Positions 10,521 through 22,385 of a DNA stretch of 64,000 nucleotides are shown one piece after another. The stretch comes from Petrolisthes cinctipes (Eukaryota; Arthropoda; Malacostraca; Decapoda; Porcellanidae): contig JAWQEG010000261.1 in NCBI GenBank assembly GCA_033782935.1, forward strand, positions 648,001 through 712,000, written 5' to 3'. Position numbers and translations under genes: made by a program. Every line of letters begins with the position of its first letter. Positions within the stretch are counted from its first letter, which is position 1. Below the pieces are notes generated by a model. That model saw only the letters and a program-made list of their open reading frames with translations, was not told where the DNA came from and ran no database searches.

Positions 10521-10825
10521 TACTGTCCCTTGTGACTAAAAGAGTGGGTTGAAGATACTGTCCCTTGTGACTAAAAGAGTGGGTTGAAGATACTGTCCCT
10601 TGTGACTAAAAGAGTGGACTGAAGATACTGTCCCTTGTGACTAAAAGAGTAGACTGAAGATACTGTCCCTCGTGACTAAAAGAGTGGACTGAAGATACTG
10701 TCCCTTGTGACTAAAAGAGTGGACTGAAGATACTGTCCCTTGTGACTAAAAGAGTGGACTGAAGATACTGTCCCTTGTGACTAAAAAAGTGGGTTGAAGA
10801 TACTGTCCCTGTGGCTAAACGAGAT
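10521..10825 (+). repeat. 35-bp tandem array, eight copies plus a partial ninth
   Basis: Unit begins TACTGTCCCTTGTGACTAAA at 10521, 10556, 10591, 10626, 10661, 10696, 10731 and 10766, with a partial copy at 10801. Copies differ mostly by GGGT/GGAC near the unit end. A single related motif recurs at about 11060. Confidence 0.95.
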
Positions 10826-11640
10826 GTCTGGTGCAGTCTTCGACAGCAGCCTTGTCGCCACATCTGTCAGGTCATAAAATACAGTATGGAAGTATAAGCT
10901 TCACAGGCTCGTTAACTGAAGAACCAGATAAGTTTCTTAATTTCCCCCCAATTTAGTGTACTTTTATATGGTGAATGTGTTTGTTCGAGGATAATCCTTT
11001 TATTTTTGTTATCCTTCAAGAAGCGCTAATTGAGGCGACATGAGTTTTGCCTCTGACTATCCCTTGTGGTTAAAAGAAGTGTATGGTACAGGATCTCCTA
11101 CTGGAACATAGATGTCGTCTGTTCAACGATTCCTATGAGTTGGTGCCACCATATAAAAGTGTCCTTCTTCCGACACTAATATTAAAAGAACATAATGAAG
11201 TGTAAATCACGGATGCATCACTGTTACAACACATTAACTATACGGACACACCTGCAATAGAGGATTGTCTGCACCAAAATACACAAGCTAATCATTAACT
11301 CTACCGATTATAGATTCAGCAGGAATCAAAGGTTTACATAAAATCATTAGGACTAACTTTTCCCCACACTCCACAACACAACTGCCATACTAAGCATTGG
11401 GACCTATAGGTAGCATTCAGGATTTTATATATCCTCTCATGGTCACTCACAATAGGAGGTTCTGAGGGTTATCCAGATGCCAAAGGATACTAATGTTAGC
11501 TTTGGAGAGAATGCACATTTAACCTATGAAAATCACGACTTCTGTTTCTACAATAATATCACATAATAGTAGTGGTGATTAATTCGCTTCTGATATTTGG
11601 TACAAAAAGGATCATTTGTTTAAATACCTTTGTGTGGGGA
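10826..11640. other. Unassigned DNA
   Basis: No long ORF, repeat or recognised motif on either strand, apart from the isolated 35-bp-like motif near 11060. Confidence 0.5.
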
Positions 11641-11807
11641 GTCTTTGCACTCTGTTAAGAAGGAAGAGCCAAGAGCACTGAAACGCAGCAGCTACAGCAC
11701 TGACTCAAAATGACACCACGCATATTCTCTACATTTCCTGCTTGCTCAATTTTCTGTCCCCTCCATCCATTTCCTGTTCCCTCCGTTTCCTTCCCGTCCT
11801 CACTGTA

Positions 11808-11831
11808 GTGTGTGTGTGTGTGTGTGTGTGT
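11808..11831. repeat. (GT)n microsatellite
   Basis: Twelve GT units in downstream flank of the minus-strand cold-shock ORF. Confidence 0.9.
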
Positions 11832-11938
11832 TATTTGCGCTTTACGCCTATCGACTACGTAATGGTCATTAAGGTAATATATGTATAGAATAATAAGGTG
11901 GGCGTATGTGTGTGTATATGGAGAAGTGTACGTGTATG

Positions 11939-12640
11939 TCAAGGTGTATATGTGTGTGTGTCAGGGTGTATGTGTGGAGAGGTTACTTTGGTGTTTTTGT
12001 CCTCCTCTGCGAGGTGACGGTCGGCAGGAAGGAAATCTGTTGTGTTGATGATTTGGAGAGACGGTGTTACTCTGCTTGTCCACACCTCCCAAAGCTGGAA
12101 GAAGTCGTCCCGGTAGCGTGAGATGTGTGGCGAGAAGAGGTCAAGACGTGGAGAGGCAGACATCCACCACTCTACGGTGACAATAAGTGGTGGTGGCTTG
12201 GTTGGTGGACTGTCTGTCCTTCCCCTCCTCTTCCTATTCCCCGCCATCTGTCATCCCCCTTCATCCTCCAGGTTCATGTTTTCGTCGGTGTAGTCATCTT
12301 TGGTAGAGGTGGAGTAGGATCTGGTGTCGTTGTCCTCCGTCTCGGGGTTTTGTTGGGCAGGCTCAGGTGGTGGTGTTGGTGGTGGTGGTGGTGCCTTCTC
12401 AACATTACCCCAGTTGAGTGGACGAGGCAGTATCAACCGGGGACGGGGGTGGGCCGGAGTCAGGGTTGGTGAAGCGTCCGCTCTGCTCCTCTCCCGCCAT
12501 GCCGACTTGCTGCCTTGTTTCTTGGTGGTGTTGGTGGTTGTAGTGGTAGTGGTGGTGGGTGGTTGTAGATCAGGAGAAATGGCGATTGGTGGTAAGCCAT
12601 TTCTCCTGAAGATAATTATCTTGTAGGAGGTCGGAAAGAC
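11939..12640 (-). other. Low-complexity minus-strand ORFs downstream of the cold-shock ORF
   Basis: Minus ORFs 12251-12436 (a poly-Pro tract followed by an acidic Glu/Asp-rich tail) and 11939-12247 could be the remains of a charged C-terminal region, as Y-box proteins have Pro/Arg/acidic tails. They are not in one frame with the cold-shock domain and are separated by stops. A perfect 14-bp hairpin at 12570-12609 lies between. A GGT-rich run at about 12367-12395 explains the poly-Pro. Link to the cold-shock ORF is only inference. Confidence 0.25.
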
Positions 12641-12783
12641 GACCTAGCCCTTCTGCAGCTAAGGCAACAGTAGTCTTGGTGCAGATGGTGACGATGTCAA
12701 CCTGCTGCTGCCGTCACCGGGGTGGTTGGGCATCGGCCGTCCTCCTCCCACGGTAGTGAGCCGAGGACTTTATCACCATCAAA

Positions 12784-13119
12784 TCAGGCTACGTTGGTAA
12801 CCTCCACGTCCTTCCTCCCTTCCTCTACATTGAAAGACACCTGTTCTCCATCCCTCAGTGATGGAAGCGAGGTGGTGGCAGCAGAGAGAAGGATGCCCTT
12901 ACTGTGGACGAAGTAGTCCTGGTTGTATGTGGTCAGGAAACCATAGCCTTCTATGAAGTTGAACCACTTCACCCTGTCAGCGAGACAGCGAGCAGAGGAA
13001 GAACACCAGGGGGCAGAGGAAGTGGTGTTCTCGGGTGGAGGTGTTACTGGGCTCATCGCTGGATGATGACTCCTGTAGGGGGGCAGTGGATTTTGTTTTA
13101 TATACTGTACCTCAACCAC
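12784..13119 (-). CDS. Cold-shock (Y-box type) domain protein, partial or retrocopy
   Basis: 111-residue ORF with a recognisable cold-shock domain: VKWFN, then GYGFLTT (RNP1-like), DYFVH (RNP2-like), then LRDGEQVSFNVEEG and EVTNV. The order and spacing match the eukaryotic Y-box nucleic-acid-binding domain, which binds RNA and single-stranded DNA. The domain is diverged (IEGYGFLTTYNQDYFVHSK) and followed immediately by a stop where animal Y-box proteins continue with a GP-rich segment and basic/aromatic tail. About 48 residues of Ser/Pro-rich sequence precede it. No intron signals, poly(A) tail or target duplication was seen. It is either a small diverged gene, one exon of a larger gene, or a pseudogene. 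Confidence 0.55.
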   Translation of the reverse strand: MVEVQYIKQNPLPPYRSHHPAMSPVTPPPENTTSSAPWCSSSARCLADRVKWFNFIEGYGFLTTYNQDYFVHSKGILLSAATTSLPSLRDGEQVSFNVEEGRKDVEVTNVA

Positions 13120-13124
13120 AGGCC

Positions 13125-13860
13125 TGTAGGGTCCGATATTATTAAGTGAAGCTACAAAGTGTTGGTTGTGTGCTTCACTTGTGATGTACTATAAAGATGG
13201 AGGTCAGAGGAGCATCATGGTGTTGGTTGTTTCTTTTCTGCTTAATTCGATTATAACATATATTTATCACGTCACTATCAAGGGAGTGCAACTATACCGT
13301 CACTCACACCATCTTGGAATATGTTCAGGCATCTAGATTTCGTAGGCTCCAACTGACGCATAAGAAATGACCACCTTAAAGAAAGCGTCAATGACAGTGG
13401 CAATAAGAGCTTGAATTAAGTTTCCCTCTTTACCAACAGTTATGCAGTGTATGTTCTTACCTTACCTATTTATTCTTAACTATTTGTATCTCTACAGGAT
13501 TGAGTCAAGCTCGTAATGTCCCATGTTTTAAAGCCCAATTATCATATGTTTCCTTTTTGGCACACACCACTTCTGGTAATTTGTTGCATTGGTCTATTAC
13601 TCTATTTGGAAAACTATATTTCTGTACACTCGTGACACGTAATTTTTGACCAGAGACGAACGGCAGACACCACACATACCCAGCATTCGAACTCAGCTCC
13701 TATAAGTGTACTGGGTGGGGTAATGAGCTATAACAGGCGATTCGAAGCTATCTGCTTACACTCTGATCAGAAATTATGTATCACGAGTGTACATCTTTGT
13801 CTCCTTTTAATTAATTTCTTACTATGTCCTTTCATTGTAGGTATTCCTTGTTGACACAAG
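13125..13860. other. Unassigned DNA upstream of the cold-shock ORF
   Basis: No ORF of note, no clear promoter motif, no repeat recognised. Confidence 0.45.
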
Positions 13861-13869
13861 TTTTTTATA

Positions 13870-14240
13870 TCAATATTTTCTTTTTCTATGACACATTTGT
13901 ACACCATAATCATATCTCCTCTCTTTCGTCATTATTTTCAGTTTAGGTAAGTTTAGTGTCTCTAGTCTTTCTTCATAGCGTAGCCTAGTTCTCTTAGACT
14001 TGGTACCCATCTTGTTGCTGCTCTTTGTACTTTTTCTAATTTGGTGATATGTTTCTTCAAATGTGGGTTCCATACTACTACAGCATATTCCAAGGTAGGC
14101 CTTATAACGGATGTGATTATTTTCCTGACCATTTCTTCGTCTATATAAGTGAACGCCACTCTCCAATTTGCTAACAATGTATACATGTTTCTCATTTTTT
14201 CATCTGTATGATCAATTTTTTAGTTATCGTCACCACCAAT
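13870..14240 (-). pseudogene. Non-LTR retrotransposon RT C-terminal remnant
   Basis: Two overlapping minus frames (13962-14195 and 13870-14166) read ANWRVAFTYIDEEMVRKII, IRPTLEYAVVVWNPHLKK, KLEKVQRAATRWVPSL, and RLRYEERLETLNLPKL. This is the conserved post-RT thumb region of Jockey/CR1-type LINEs (the LEYA-x2-VW and QRAAT boxes). A frameshift near 13990 splits it. EN and RT catalytic parts are absent, so this is a short truncated copy. Confidence 0.7.
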
Positions 14241-15890
14241 CGCTTTTTTTTTTCGTTTTCTTTTTATTAATTCAACATTTATACCAAGTTTGTATTGCCA
14301 TTTCGGTCTTCCCTCACTTCTTCCAAACTTAATAACATGACACTTAATTTTCTATTTCCTTCATGCTTGCTCTTCCACCACTCTATCATCTTCTCCTTCC
14401 TTCTACTGGGTCTTCCAGGCCTAGGGCGGTCTTCTTTCATCCTTAGATAAATCAATCTCAATCTTTTTTTCTTTTTTTTTGCATTAATAGTTTTTTTAAG
14501 AATTGATATTTTCCATAAATGAGAACCGAGGTTTGATGAGAGCTTATTCGTCCATTCCATTCCTCCTCAAGACTATAACATTAACCAAATCCTTACCAAA
14601 TATATCATTCCTGTCAAGAAAGATAGACAGGTGATGATATTGCAATTCATTTATACAAGGCATTCTTCCATTTCCCTGCCACCATTTTCACTCATTGAAG
14701 GAACCGCAGGAGATGAACTTCAGTAGTGCTGCTTAGTGCTGCCAACCCCTTGAGACTTCTTCGCCCTCTACAGACACTGAAATAATTACCCTATACTTTC
14801 CTTCATTGTCTTACGGCTTAGTAATTTAGGATGAAAATATTACTCAACTACTTGAAGGTTTTTATATGCACTGCTATATTATATCACCCCTCCCCCCCAA
14901 AAAAAAAGTGTACTTTCTCTTTACTGCAGGACTAAAGTAGGAATATGCCTACATTATATCTTTCTGCAAAGTAAATTAATGATAACCCAACAGCTGATGA
15001 GCTGTCAGTTGTCAGATTCATAAGAAACATTTTCTGTAATGCCGGGTACCTACTGTTGAAGCGTTTTATTTTTTACATAGTTGAGGGTAATAGATATTTT
15101 TTTAAGTAGGACACTCTTATCATATTTATTTTCCGTTTACGTAATATATTTTTTGCCTTAAAATATGTTCTCACTTATACCAAAAAGTCGTAACGCCGAC
15201 GTTTCTTTCAGATTCTGTAAAATTGCCCTACAGCCCTACAGACAAGGATATGAGGCCGAAATGCTCTACATGTAGGGCGATAACCCGATAGTTGACAACA
15301 CTGGACTGCTGCTGAGAAATAGTTAATTGAAAATACATTAGCTACGCTCGCTATAAAATGGAAACATAACAATAACATTATTACAGTCTACAAAAGTGCT
15401 GATGTTAATGTAAAGAATGTTAAGCTAAAACCCAAAGAAATATTCTCATCGATCTGAGTGATAAACCTTTTTGAAAGATTACAATGGTTAAATGGAATTC
15501 AAAATTGAAATGCGTAGTCTGACTGATCTGGGTTCAGGAGGTCATTCACCTCAGAAAATAATAGTAAAAATATGTAGTGTTTATATACCACAACAAAAAA
15601 CATAAAAATATGATGGATTCCCCCACATGTTTGTTTCCCTGGGAATTACCATGAGATAAGTCAAAAGGAAAAGGAAATGCGTGACACAAGTTGGCCACGG
15701 GGTTACTGATCTGATAATGAAAGAGAAACAGTGAGGCTTATTCTAACGTCTACACGACTGAGGCACTGCCCGATGAGCTTATTTCTTTAGTTTCTTTAGC
15801 AGTGTTACCAGATGGAGCAGTTCATGGCACGTTCAACACTATTGTGCCCGTCACCTACCTACTGAACGTGTGTACTGGACCAGATTGCAT
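14241..15890. other. Unassigned AT-rich DNA
   Basis: Contains A/T-rich runs (14240-14262, 14463-14482, 14900-14909). The minus ORF at 14279-14560 is Lys/Arg-rich from low-complexity sequence and has no motif. Nothing else recognised. Confidence 0.45.
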
Positions 15891-15892
15891 TA

Positions 15893-16113
15893 TTACGAAC
15901 TGTATACTGGCTCGGCACCGCCTGGCCAGCAGTTTGGTTAGGTTAGGTCAGGTTAGATTAGGTTAGGATTCCTATAAGTAAATTCAACTGGGTATTCGGA
16001 AAGATATTGAGACTATTTGAAACAATGTCATATGGTTAGTTTTATCTCTACAACCTAAGCGTCATTTTTTTTCTTTTGGCGCAGGCGGTGCCAAGCTCCA
16101 ATACAGTTCGTAA
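15893..16113. mobile_element. MITE-like element with about 33-bp imperfect inverted ends
   Basis: Ends TTACGAACTGTA and TACAGTTCGTAA extend imperfectly to about 33 bp each, including GGCACCGCCTG. The 220-bp interior has no ORF and contains degenerate TTAGG repeats. A diverged relative may lie near 29060-29240 (shared GAGACTATTT and following ATGGTTA). Target duplication not determined. Confidence 0.55.
15936..15967 (+). repeat. Degenerate (TTAGG)n tract
   Basis: Six consecutive near-TTAGG units. TTAGG is the arthropod telomere repeat, but short interstitial tracts are common and this one sits inside a MITE-like element. Single GGTTAGGTTAGG-like motifs also occur at 29080 and 45250. Confidence 0.7.
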
Positions 16114-17929
16114 AAAAGCGACTGTGTTTAGGTAACAATATTTGCCCGCCAGGCACTGCTTGATCGTGTGAACGAGGTGTTAGGGTGTACTAAATCCATA
16201 TGCCTAACTATCCATTTGCTGTCCTACCTTGCTAATATATCTTAGTTAATTCTTTACTTTCTCCCTCCGATGTATCATACCTTCACTTTGCACCCTGTAT
16301 TGATTCTTTAATAGTTTGATTTTCTACATTTCTTTTATCTACCTGCTTCCTAAGTAGGACTTCCCTTTCTTGTCTTCGTGCCAAATGATCTCTCTGGACT
16401 TGTTAATAGATCTCGTAGTAATATTATAATTTATTATCTCATTTGTAGAGTGGATGCCATTATCTAGCCAACAGAATTGGGCATTATCTATGAAAATAAA
16501 ATTCTCAGCCATTCATGTCACATCTTATTAGGCGAATCACTGGCCCACAACTTGACGGCCTCTGGATTTTAGCAGTGGTTCCATAGTCGCTGTCAAGTTT
16601 ACAAATCCTTATTGGTGCTGCTCGACCTCCTTCTGCTTCTAACTTGTCACCTTTTCGTTGTTACTGTAATGTTCCTAACTTAATTAAGAGAAGACTCTTT
16701 GTGAATTGGAAGTTTCCGATTCTTCCAAACTATGCCACGAAACAGATCCCCTATATCCAACGAAACATATCTCCTCAAAGTTCTTATTACGGAGTCTGTT
16801 TCATGACATAACTTGTAGTAATCAGTAACCCTGTAATTTACCAAAAGGAGGTTCTTCCCTTACGTATGTGCTTAGTATATTGTTAGTGTGTTATTAACCT
16901 CGTCCAGGGAGGTCAAGTGTTGTGTTCGTTTTTTCAGCAGGATTACGCAACCTCTATTAAGAAGAATTTTACAAAATCTGTATGAAAGGTGGACCTCGTA
17001 ACTAGCAACAAGATCTTGGAGTTTGGGAGTGAACCGGAATTGGATTTCTTTTACTTAGGATTTTATTTTCCACTGCTTACCGCTAAAAATGAGTGTAATA
17101 CAATAACTATATTACCCCCTGAATAGAAAGCGTTGAACTGCGTGTACGAATGATAACCATTACTAAACATGAATCTTAAGTGGTATTTATTATCATTATC
17201 ACTATTGTTATTATAATTTTTATCATGTATTGTGTGGAAGGCTTATATGATCAGAGGTTCATAAATCAACTGTATTATACAATATATTTAGCTATTTATG
17301 ATAAAGGTTACCGTTTAACTTATTAGTTATAAGAAATACGTATTATGGATAATTCTGATAGTCTATTATTATTTTAGGTTTTGAATGGATAATGTTCATA
17401 TATTATACATCAACACAACTAGAAAGGAACACCATATATATTCGATTTGTTCTAGCGAATTCATGATGCTCCAAACCTATCAGTGTTATTAGATGAAGAG
17501 AGCATTATTTCATTTGCTTGGAACTGTACAGCCACAATCATATATTCACTGACACTTTCCTTCCATCGTAGTAAATATCTTGGTAATAAAGAACTACACA
17601 TGTATGATATTGCAGAACCTCATAATAATAATAATTGAGGGGGTTAATTTGACATAAGGTGTTGTATGATTATATTTTGATATGATACTGATTTATTTGG
17701 AAGATGGAAGGAAAGTGTTGGTGGATATTTGATTGTGGCTGTACATATTTATAGCCTATTGTTTATATATGTTTGTGTTGAAATAAAATTTTGTGGAACA
17801 GTTCCTCACTAACAATTCCCCTGGAGAATTAGCGGTTTAATATAATTAGCCATATTGCTCTCTTGACCTGGTCCTACCCTACCCGACCAGACCCGACCCA
17901 CCTGTCTATATTTGAGTACCTCTATAATT
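16114..17929. other. Unassigned AT-rich DNA
   Basis: No ORF of significance. TATGAC/ATTATT-rich sequence, nothing recognised on either strand. Confidence 0.45.
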
Positions 17930-17946
17930 ATATACCAGAGCATATA

Positions 17947-18030
17947 CTCTGTCCAGCCTAAGGTGGCGGAGAAGCCCTGCCTCTCTGGGACATTCCTGGA
18001 TGTATCTGATTGGCAGATGATGGAAAGGGG
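17947..18030. repeat. Left arm of a diverged inverted repeat (partner 19610-19712)
   Basis: CTGTCCAGCCTAAGGTGGCG and the following GAGAAGCCCTGCC are mirrored at 19672-19710, and a TGATTGGC motif is shared further in. Arms diverge outside about 35 bp of strong match. Confidence 0.6.
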
Positions 18031-18064
18031 ACATTTCTTGTCCTTTTGGTCACACCATGGGTCA

Positions 18065-18088
18065 CACACATACACACACACACACACG
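18065..18088. repeat. (CA)n microsatellite
   Basis: Imperfect CA run. Confidence 0.8.
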
Positions 18089-18217
18089 TAGCATAGCGGT
18101 GCGTTAATCTCAGTGACCTGCAGCTTACACCTCCCTCCTTCTTACCTCCACTTCTCTCTCTCTGTTTCTCTCTCTCGTGTTCACGATTCATCCACAACCT
18201 TTCCTTTTCTATATTCT

Positions 18218-18316
18218 ATAATCTAATGATATTTTACCCCACATAAAAGTATAATCTAATGATATTTTACTCCACATAAAAGTATAATCTAATGATATTT
18301 TATCCCACATATCATA
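18218..18316 (+). repeat. 33-bp tandem repeat, three copies
   Basis: Units start at 18218, 18251 and 18284 with ATAATCTAATGATATTTTA. Copies differ at one or two bases. Confidence 0.95.
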
Positions 18317-18349
18317 TACATAGATATATTTAGATTAATGCCATTATAT

Positions 18350-18909
18350 TGTTGTGGCGCCGTATGCACCACTCCTTATTCCTTTGTATATTCCATAGGC
18401 TGGTACGCCACTCCTTGCTCCTTTGTACTTCCCCCGGTCCAGACAGCCACAATCTGATGGGTACGTTAATCCCTTCCCAGACACAGCTTAATCCTCTCTT
18501 GGGAGTCCAGCCACCGGCCTTCCGCTGTCTCCCAGGTATGAGTCAAGATGGGTGCAGGACGTCAAGTGATGCGCTTGGTCTCGTGGGCACGCCACATACG
18601 GAAACTTGGAAGCATGTGGATAACAAAAAGGAGGCTTCGCCCACAGGCTAGACTATCCAGCGAGCTACTACAGAGGAAGGTCTTGCCCCGCTCCTGCCAT
18701 CGACATACACCTGCATACATACGTGTTCCCACTCTGACCACACGTAGTGCTCCTGCTCTACACTACTACACAAGCTCCACTGCAACTGCCGACTCCCTAC
18801 GACGCTGCACGACAGGCTGGCCTTCCCTATATTCATATGTACTACTTACCTGTGTTTTACCAATAAACTGTACCGTGTATTCTAGAGTCTGTTCACCCAG
18901 GTAGAAACA
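18350..18909 (+). mobile_element. Possible solo LTR
   Basis: The 560-bp stretch starts TGTTGTGGCGCC and ends GAAACA, with AATAAA at about 18862 shortly before the end, as in LTR elements. It is GC-richer than its flanks and its open frames (18349-18651, 18548-18904) have no domain. No second LTR and no matching target duplication was found, so this is tentative. Confidence 0.35.
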
Positions 18910-19725
18910 TAAGGAGCTTCCTTAACTGTTTTAAAATAATATCTTTTATTTTTTCAATTCCATTTATTCATTCTCTCATTAACAGTAGCATGCATCATAA
19001 GTTATTTCACTTTCTTTTTCCTCATTTGTTACCTTCATCTACGTTTCTCTCTCTTACTGCCTTAGGCGATTTTCTAATCTGTTCCCTATAGGCGCCTGTC
19101 AACTTGCCGTGTCGGTTTGTTAATCCATTTACACACACATACACACCACTCCCTGCCCAGAGTCCATCTGCTTTGTTTGGCCTTAAGTTTTGAAATATAT
19201 TAACTTTTTTGTGTAAGTAGTGAATTTGTTCGTTCCTTTTTATTCTATATATTCGTTGCATAAAAACACACTCCCTTGTGCTTCCGAAAGATAGGTGAAA
19301 TTAAATATATAGAAAATGGTACTAATTGGATGATGAAGCCTTGAAGAATGCTTTCGAACACGGGAAGTCACAAGGGTTACCCAAAGTCCCTCCAGTTGAC
19401 CTGTTTTTCTCCCACTGTCGCTCACTTTTTACTACACACTATATGTTCTAATCAAGATATTACGAGCTCCAAGTAAATTATCACTGTGAATTTTGACTGT
19501 AAGGCTCACACATATCATTTAAGATAATGAGTGAGTAATAACAGGCATGAATAATGCTTAATTAGCAGAAATATTCATGAAAAAACGAAGCACTCCTATT
19601 TTATTCGGTTTGCTGAACACCTCTAGCCAATCAGGGAAGCGAAAAAGTACTTGACCTGCCTACCGCACCTGTAGGGCAGAGCTTCTCCGCTACCTTAGGC
19701 TGGACAGACTATAGCTTGCTAAATT
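18910..19725. other. Unassigned DNA holding the right inverted arm
   Basis: The arm complementary to 17947-18030 lies at 19610-19712. No ORF with a recognised domain. Confidence 0.45.
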
Positions 19726-20399
19726 CAGGGTTGCCAGGGCTGTCCTTTTTAGGCCAATCTGTCCTATTTGAAGTTCGTTTGTCCTACATATTTCATGGAG
19801 AAAAGGACAGGCAGAATATGTCCTTTTCTGTCCTATTTTCGAGGCATTCAGAAAAAATATATACATATATGTATTAATGGTAAACCCAAGACAAATATGA
19901 AAAATTTGAATTTTCTGTTAGAGGGATAGTGGCCAGTGCAGGCGGCGCCACGGATAGGGAGGTGGGTACCAGCCTACTGGAACTCATGTGAATTAACCCT
20001 AATGTAAATAGTTCGTAAGGACGAATATTGCTTTTAGTAATGAGGAGTTTTGCGCCTTTCGAACACCACGACTGGTCACCGTACTGAATCTACTGAACAC
20101 GTCCAGGACGGGACGAAGGCCTGGCCCCTGCTTAGCCGGCTGCAGCAGCAGTAGCAGTGTTATCAAATTTAGCATAATTTGGCCTGAAATTAAGTGTCTA
20201 GGATAATTTCTAGCATAAATTGATCTCTTAGCATAACTCTAGCATAATCCTGCTATGTCTGGTTTGTATGCGTTTATTCTCGTGTATTCCCGTTCAGTCC
20301 CCGTACAGTTTCTCGTACTTACTCGTCACCCAGGCCCAGCCGGCCTGCCCAGATGATCGGCAGATCAGAGTCATCAGATTCAGCTTTCCAATCATAAGA

Positions 20400-22017
20400 G
20401 AGACACTATGACCACCGGGGAGTGGGAGAGCTTTAGAGGTAGTGACAGCACAGACAGCGATGATGGTTTGACAGAAAAAATGTGCACGCCTCAAAGTAAG
20501 AAAAGGAGTTATAGTCAGTCATTTCGTCTCGAATGGCTGTAAAGAATTAAAGGAATGGCTGGTGAGAGGCAAAACAGGAAGTGGTCATTGTAAGTGGTGT
20601 AACAGCAGCATTGAAGCAATATAGTAAGGGATATACGAGTATATATTATCATCATTATTATTAGTAGTAGGAATGTTATTTAGGTCTAATTCACAAGATA
20701 TTTTTTGTTGGTAAGTACTAAGTAATGGTTATCAATATATAGAATTTGTAGTCAGTGAATAAATTGTTACATTTTATATAGTCTTATATCAATTTTGTTG
20801 GAAGTGATTTAATAGGAGCCTTAGGAAGCAACTGTAGGCTATATTTACCTACTGGTAATATTATATACCGGTATAGTAGATATATTCAAATACGGGGTGT
20901 AGGCTAATACTTCAGGATAGGTTTTATAGGAGGGTGTCTGAGAAGGGAGTGGCATATCATGTCCCTTCGTACTGAAATTGTTTGTATGAATTTGCTCAAA
21001 TCTTTTGGTAGTTCTAGGCATCAAAGTAGCATAAATATATCTTTCTTTCAGATCTCTCAAATATTCAAGGCACCCGCTCAAGTCCGAGATGCTATTTCAC
21101 GTGCTGAGATTATAATGACTGCTCTTTTTGTGGAATATCATTTACTATATGCAGTGATGATCATTTGTCTTAACTGTTTCCTGTAATATTCCATGACTCA
21201 GAAATTGCGAAGGGCTATGCTTGTAAGCGAACAAAATCTGCTGCGATTGTTGAAAATGTCCTTGCATCAAATTTTAAAGGGGAGCTGTTAGAAAAGATCA
21301 GAGAGTCTTGCTACTCTTCAATAATTATTGATGAGTCGACGGACATTGGGACAGAATCTGTTATGGCAATAGTTGTTAAGTATTATGACTCAGCTGATGG
21401 GAAAGTAGTAACCCGGCTTCTTGGATAACCTGCATTAAAGGGCGAATCTGCTGAAGACTTATTTAAATTACTTTGTAAAAAACTGCAGTTATGCAACATG
21501 GACTTGTCAAAATGTATTGGCTTTGCTGCAAACACAACGAATGTAATGTTCGGAGCCAACAACAGCATTGTATGTAGATTAAAGGAAAAGAACCCCAGTA
21601 TCATAACAGTGAAATGTGTGTGTCATTCACTCTCCTTAGCAGTTAGTCATTCAACTAAACTGTTGCCAAAGCCTCTTGAACAAGTATTACGAGAATATAA
21701 CTCCTATTTCAGTCACTCCAGTAAGAGGCTTCGTGACTTCAAAGACTTTCAGGAGTTTATGAAGGCTCAGTAACACAGAATTCTGAAGTTAAATGACATT
21801 CGTTGGCTAAGTGCATGTGTTACTAGGATCCTAGAACAGTGGAATGTTTTGCATATGTTCTTTCAGCTAGCCCACACTGAAGAACGATTGCTTTCTTCTG
21901 ACTTTCTCTACACTGAGTTTTCAAACCCATATACCCATCTGTACTTTCAGTTCTTGGAGTATGTTCTATCACTGACTGATAAATTTAGTACCATCTTCCA
22001 AAGTTCTCACTCCATGG
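20400..22017 (+). pseudogene. hAT (ZBED-type) transposase, N-terminal and catalytic part
   Basis: Segments: an acidic N-terminus (from 20408), then CKELKEWL and GSGHCKWCNSS like a BED-type zinc finger (20540-20622), a likely intron to the AG at about 21049, then SRAEIIMTALFVEYH, KGYACKRTKSAAIVE, and IIIDESTDIGTES with the first catalytic Asp (near 21329). Next FAANTTNVMFGANNS, CVCHSLSLAVSHS, SSKRLRDFKDFQEF and DIRWLSACVTRILEQW are typical of hAT transposases. Breaks: frameshift near 20540, stops at 21426-21428 and 21771-21773. The frame is then interrupted at 22017 by the DIRS-like element. Confidence 0.75.
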
Positions 22018-22385
22018 TACAGTCACTCATAAAAGTAAAAACACCCCCAGGCAAGACACCTTTTAAGTGGTGTGATACCGGTTCTGGTAACATTGTACAG
22101 CTGGTCACACTCCCGTGAGGCCCACCCAGCGTTGTCAATGTTGGCCGAGATAACCCCGAAACACTAGTTGTGAGCTCTGCTCGCTCGAACCATTCACTGG
22201 TGGGAGGGAGAAGTAAGGAGGGATTTGAGGAGGGTAGGGGGGGGGGGTGCCTATACAAGAGAGGTGAGAAATTATTCTTGGGCAGGTGAAAAATGTGTGG
22301 AAGCCCAGTTTCACTTCACAACATTCTAACTGACGTCACAACGGTACCCAATGAGATGCCCGCACAGCCGGCCCCTCGCCAGTTC
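22018..22385 (+). repeat. Left inverted terminal repeat of the second DIRS-like element
   Basis: 22018-22305 is complementary to 54210-54636, with an extra segment at about 54404-54540 in the right copy. 22303-22385 is complementary to parts of the ICR-like block (31190-31245 and 31430-31462). Contains a TGACGTCA octamer at 22331. Confidence 0.8.

Noticed and set aside
10521..10825. CRISPR array
   Set aside because: Units are directly tandem with no unique spacers, in eukaryotic DNA.
11655..11942. Minus ORF of 95 codons
   Set aside because: Dominated by the GT/CA microsatellite (His-Thr repeats).
15936..15967. Chromosome end or fused telomere
   Set aside because: Only six degenerate TTAGG units inside a 220-bp MITE-like element.
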